Origin: JBBQHX01 sp038324385
GTDB taxonomy: Bacteria > Gemmatimonadota > Gemmatimonadetes > Gemmatimonadales > Gemmatimonadaceae
DNA length: 13,317 bases
Direction of reading: 5' to 3'
Assembly (NCBI GenBank): GCA_038324385.1
Contig: JBBQHX010000084.1
Coordinates: 1 to 13,317 of the forward strand
Shown in pieces: positions 8,824-13,317 of this stretch. A program made the translations under genes and the position numbers. Position 1 is the first letter of the stretch, and each line of letters starts with the position of its first letter. The notes under the pieces were generated by a model. The model saw only the letters and a list, made by a program, of their open reading frames with translations, made no database searches and was not told the DNA's origin.

Positions 8824-9114
8824 GACGGGGCCGGAAGGGGGTGGCGCATTCCACCACCCGGAATGTCCCGCGCGTTCGCCGCGCTCGCAACCGCAGACGG
8901 CGCGTGCAGCCGTCGATCGGGCGGATTCTCCGCGGCCACCGCTGGGCTACCCGGTCGCCAGCCCGCGGGGGGAGCGTTCCGGCGGCCCAAGCACCCGTCC
9001 ACGCCAGTGCGATCCGCCCCGCGCGGGCCACCCCTGATGGCACCGCCTTCTCGACCTACGGGGTGTCGACCCCGGTCGAGCGGTCCGGGCGAGGCGACCG
9101 TACGGGCTGCCGCG
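8824..9114. other. Intergenic region between divergent genes
   Basis: This 291-base gap separates the minus-strand deacylase from a plus-strand small protein, so it should hold promoters for both. Frames through it encode only Arg/Pro/Ala-rich peptides typical of non-coding GC-rich DNA, so no gene is called. No convincing -35/-10 pair was found. The one clear structure is the hairpin at 9050-9080. Confidence 0.5.
9050..9080 (+). promoter_or_regulatory. Strong hairpin upstream of the 63-residue gene
   Basis: CTCGACC (9050-9056) pairs with GGTCGAG (9074-9080), and inside it GGGGT (9060-9064) pairs with ACCCC (9069-9073) around a GTCG loop. TAC at 9057-9059 bulges on one side. That gives 12 pairs ending 34 bases before the ATG at 9115. 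A weaker repeat, CGGTC/GACCG (9081-9085 and 9096-9100), follows. No T run lies on either side, so an RNA leader structure or protein operator fits better than an intrinsic terminator. Function unknown. Confidence 0.45.
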
Positions 9115-9306
9115 ATGCCTAACGACAAGCTCTACCCGGGCGTTGGCAAGCAGTTGTCTGTCATCGCGAACGATGGCATCGAGCGCATCGATAGCCTCAA
9201 CAAGGTCATCGGCGTCGACGGCGGCACGTCCGTGTACTTCGGGTACGGTTCGCGCGTGTTCCGCCTCTCGACCAGCGGAACCGTGCCCGCATCGGACCAG
9301 GCATGA
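9115..9306 (+). CDS. Hypothetical small protein, 63 residues
   Basis: I do not recognise this protein. It runs from ATG 9115 to TGA 9306 (MPNDKLYPGVGKQLSVI to GTVPASDQA). Its composition is balanced and globular-looking, with Asp, Lys, Ile, Tyr and Phe. The upstream part of the same open frame is Arg/Pro-rich and looks non-coding, so the internal ATG is chosen. About 85% of third codon positions are G or C, as in real genes here. There is no signal peptide or membrane segment, so it is probably cytoplasmic. A strand-rich C-terminal half (VIGVDGGTSVYFGYGSRVFRL) is suggested by alternating hydrophobics. No good ribosome-binding site is adjacent. It converges on the FAD-protein gene with 8 bases between stops and no terminator. 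It could be a conserved lineage-specific protein or, less likely, a chance frame. Confidence 0.55.
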   Translation: MPNDKLYPGVGKQLSVIANDGIERIDSLNKVIGVDGGTSVYFGYGSRVFRLSTSGTVPASDQA

Positions 9307-9314
9307 CCCTCGGG

Positions 9315-10529
9315 CTATCCATCGCGCGCGGCGCCCAACCCCGCCGCGCGCCCCGTCGCCCAGGCCCAGTAGAAGTTGTAGCCGCCGATCGGCCCGAAGA
9401 CGTCCAGCACTTCGCCGCACAGATACAGCCCTGGCTGCACGCGCGACTCCATCGTTCGGGGATCGACCTCGGCAAGGCTCACGCCGCCCCCGGTCACCTC
9501 GGCTTTCTTGTAGCCCTCGTCTCCGGTGGACGGCAGGGGTCCGCGCACGAGCGTCTCGACGAGCCGCCGGCGCTCCTCGCGCGTCAATTCGGCCAGCGAT
9601 CGCGTCGCCTCGACCCGCGCGACCTCCAGTAGCGCGGTCGCGAGGCGAGCCGGAAGATGCGCGCGTAGCGCCCCGGTCACCGTGCGGGCGCCCTCGGGTC
9701 GGAGCGCTGAATCCCACGCCGCGGCGTCGAGCTCGGCCCAGCGAACGGTGAGCTCAGCCTCGGCGTGCGCCGCCTGACGAGCGCGCACCAGCACATGCGA
9801 CACGTCGAGCACCGACGGGCCGCTGTAGCCCAGATGCGTGAAGAGGAATCCGCCCGTCGCCGTCGCCGTCCGATCGGCGGTGCGCGCCGAGATCGTCACC
9901 GGGAGTGAGACGCCCGAGAGCTCGGCGAACGGGTGCGGTTGAGCGACAAGCGGCGTCAGCGCCGCGTAGGTCGGATGGAGCGTATGGCCGAGTGCCTGGA
10001 GCATGGCGAGTCCGCGCCCATCGCTCCCCGTCTTGGGCACGGAAAGGCCGCCGGTGGCGATGATGACTGCGTCCGCGTCCAGCGGCGTGCCGACGGCCAG
10101 ATCGACGCGCCAACCCGACCCCACCGGCGCGACCCCGGTGACGAGGGTGTCGGTCATCAACCGGGCGCCCTGGCGTCGCGCGTGGGCGATCAGCCCGTCG
10201 CGCACGTCGCGCGCCCGGTGCGAGGCGGGAAAGAGCTTCGCCGATTCCGATTCCTCGACCAGCGGGATTCCCAGCTCCTGCTCGAAGAAGGCGATCTGGT
10301 CGGCGAGCGGCCACGACCGCAGCATCTTCCGCATCGTGTTGGGCGACGAGTCGGTCACAAACCGTGACTCGTCGAGACGCGCCGGGAGCACGTTGCACCG
10401 GCCGCCGCCGCTGATGAGGATCTTTCGCCCGCCATCGGCCGTGCGCTCGACGAGCACCGTATCGGCGCCCGCCGCGGTCGCGAAGATTGCCGCCATGGTT
10501 CCCGCGGCGCCCGCCCCGATGACCACCAC
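9315..10529 (-). CDS. BaiN/HI0933-family FAD-binding oxidoreductase
   Basis: Flavoprotein of the family variously named HI0933-like, BaiN or aminoacetone oxidase family FAD-binding enzyme. Members bind FAD, but the physiological reaction of most is unknown. Counting from GTG 10529, the Rossmann motif GAGAAG is at residues 5-10, followed by the family signature KILISGGGRCNV, then ATGGLSVPKTGSDG, HLGYSGPSVLDVS, and the C-terminal GLYLCGEVLDVFGPIGGYNFYWAWATG. The last normally contacts FAD and the domain interface. About 404 residues matches the family. The frame stays open to 10937, but everything before the Rossmann strand is Arg/Gly-rich and not family-like, and no in-frame ATG lies near the strand. 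GTG 10529 or 10526 is therefore likely; CTG 10538, just after GGGAGG, is also possible. It is likely cytosolic. The gene is divergent from the metalloprotease and has no evident role in peptide use. Confidence 0.85.
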   Translation of the reverse strand: MVVIGAGAAGTMAAIFATAAGADTVLVERTADGGRKILISGGGRCNVLPARLDESRFVTDSSPNTMRKMLRSWPLADQIAFFEQELGIPLVEESESAKLFPASHRARDVRDGLIAHARRQGARLMTDTLVTGVAPVGSGWRVDLAVGTPLDADAVIIATGGLSVPKTGSDGRGLAMLQALGHTLHPTYAALTPLVAQPHPFAELSGVSLPVTISARTADRTATATGGFLFTHLGYSGPSVLDVSHVLVRARQAAHAEAELTVRWAELDAAAWDSALRPEGARTVTGALRAHLPARLATALLEVARVEATRSLAELTREERRRLVETLVRGPLPSTGDEGYKKAEVTGGGVSLAEVDPRTMESRVQPGLYLCGEVLDVFGPIGGYNFYWAWATGRAAGLGAARDG

Positions 10530-10709
10530 TCGCCGCAGAACGCCTCCCGTCCCGTCGCTCGCATGGCCCGCGCTCGCGCCCGGATGACGACGGCGCTGGG
10601 CCCCCGCACAAGGTAAACGCCCGCCGCTGCATGGACGTGCAGATATCGGGGTGTTGGGGCCGCTTCGCCTGACGCAGATTGCGAGGGTTCCTCTCACCCC
10701 GGATCTGCC

Positions 10710-13250
<2,541 letters not shown>

Positions 13251-13273
13251 TCAGTCGCGGTAGCTGTTCGCAG

Positions 13274-13310
13274 GACGGGGTCCGATGGCAACGCGCCACC
13301 GGACCCCGTC
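13274..13310 (+). terminator. Hairpin after the metalloprotease gene
   Basis: GACGGGGTCCG (13274-13284) and CGGACCCCGTC (13300-13310) pair perfectly over 11 bases. An inner 4-pair stem, TGGC/GCCA, encloses a 5-base loop. It starts 23 bases after the stop codon, the usual place for a terminator. The window ends 7 bases later, so a T tract cannot be confirmed; the visible bases GTCCATC are not T-rich. Confidence 0.6.
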
Positions 13311-13317
13311 GTCCATC

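Noticed and set aside
8820..9128. Minus-strand open frame of 102 codons filling the gap before the deacylase
   Set aside because: Arg/Gly/Pro-rich with no protein-like pattern; its end overlaps the deacylase start. Treated as non-coding.
10600..10616. Minus-strand TACCTTGT, resembling the Bacteroidota -7 element, upstream of the FAD gene
   Set aside because: A partial match without a good -33 element. It could easily be chance, and the organism is probably not a typical Bacteroidota member.

Overview
The window is very GC-rich, with strongly GC-biased third codon positions. It holds a SusC/SusD outer-membrane uptake pair among secreted or lipoprotein hydrolases. SusCD systems together with such high GC point to Gemmatimonadota; a high-GC Bacteroidota or Rhodothermota relative is the main alternative. 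This is inferred from gene families and composition. No rRNA or other phylogenetic marker lies in the window.

Layout, left to right. (1) Positions 2-2389, plus strand: the 3' part of a glutamyl-endopeptidase-like S9 serine peptidase whose N-terminus lies before the window. (2) Convergent to it, an exceptionally long perfect hairpin at 2440-2484 ends the minus-strand transcript susC-susD (6905 down to 2503). (3) Upstream of susC on the same strand, after a 268-base gap with small repeats, lies a Tat-exported amidohydrolase of the N-acyl-D-amino-acid deacylase family (8823-7174). (4) A 291-base gap with a strong hairpin leads into a 63-residue plus-strand protein of unknown function (9115-9306). 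(5) A minus-strand BaiN/HI0933-type FAD protein (10529-9315) converges on it with only 8 bases between the stops. (6) Divergent from that gene, a large Met-zincin metalloprotease lipoprotein (10710-13250) is followed by a hairpin at the window's end.

How the genes may work together: three of the enzymes act on peptides or N-acylated amino acids, and all three are exported or probably exported. None acts on sugars. The SusCD pair is therefore more likely a peptide or amide uptake system than a glycan one. A plausible scheme is that the surface Met-zincin protease and the S9 peptidase shorten proteins, SusCD imports the fragments, and the periplasmic deacylase releases D-amino acids from N-acyl-D-amino acids, for example from cell-wall debris. 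The neighbourhood supports this but does not prove it. The FAD protein and the small protein have no evident link to the scheme.

No mobile element, CRISPR array, tRNA or rRNA was seen. The less explained parts are the 63-residue protein with its upstream hairpin, the metal-ligand substitution in the deacylase, and the repeats in the susC leader.
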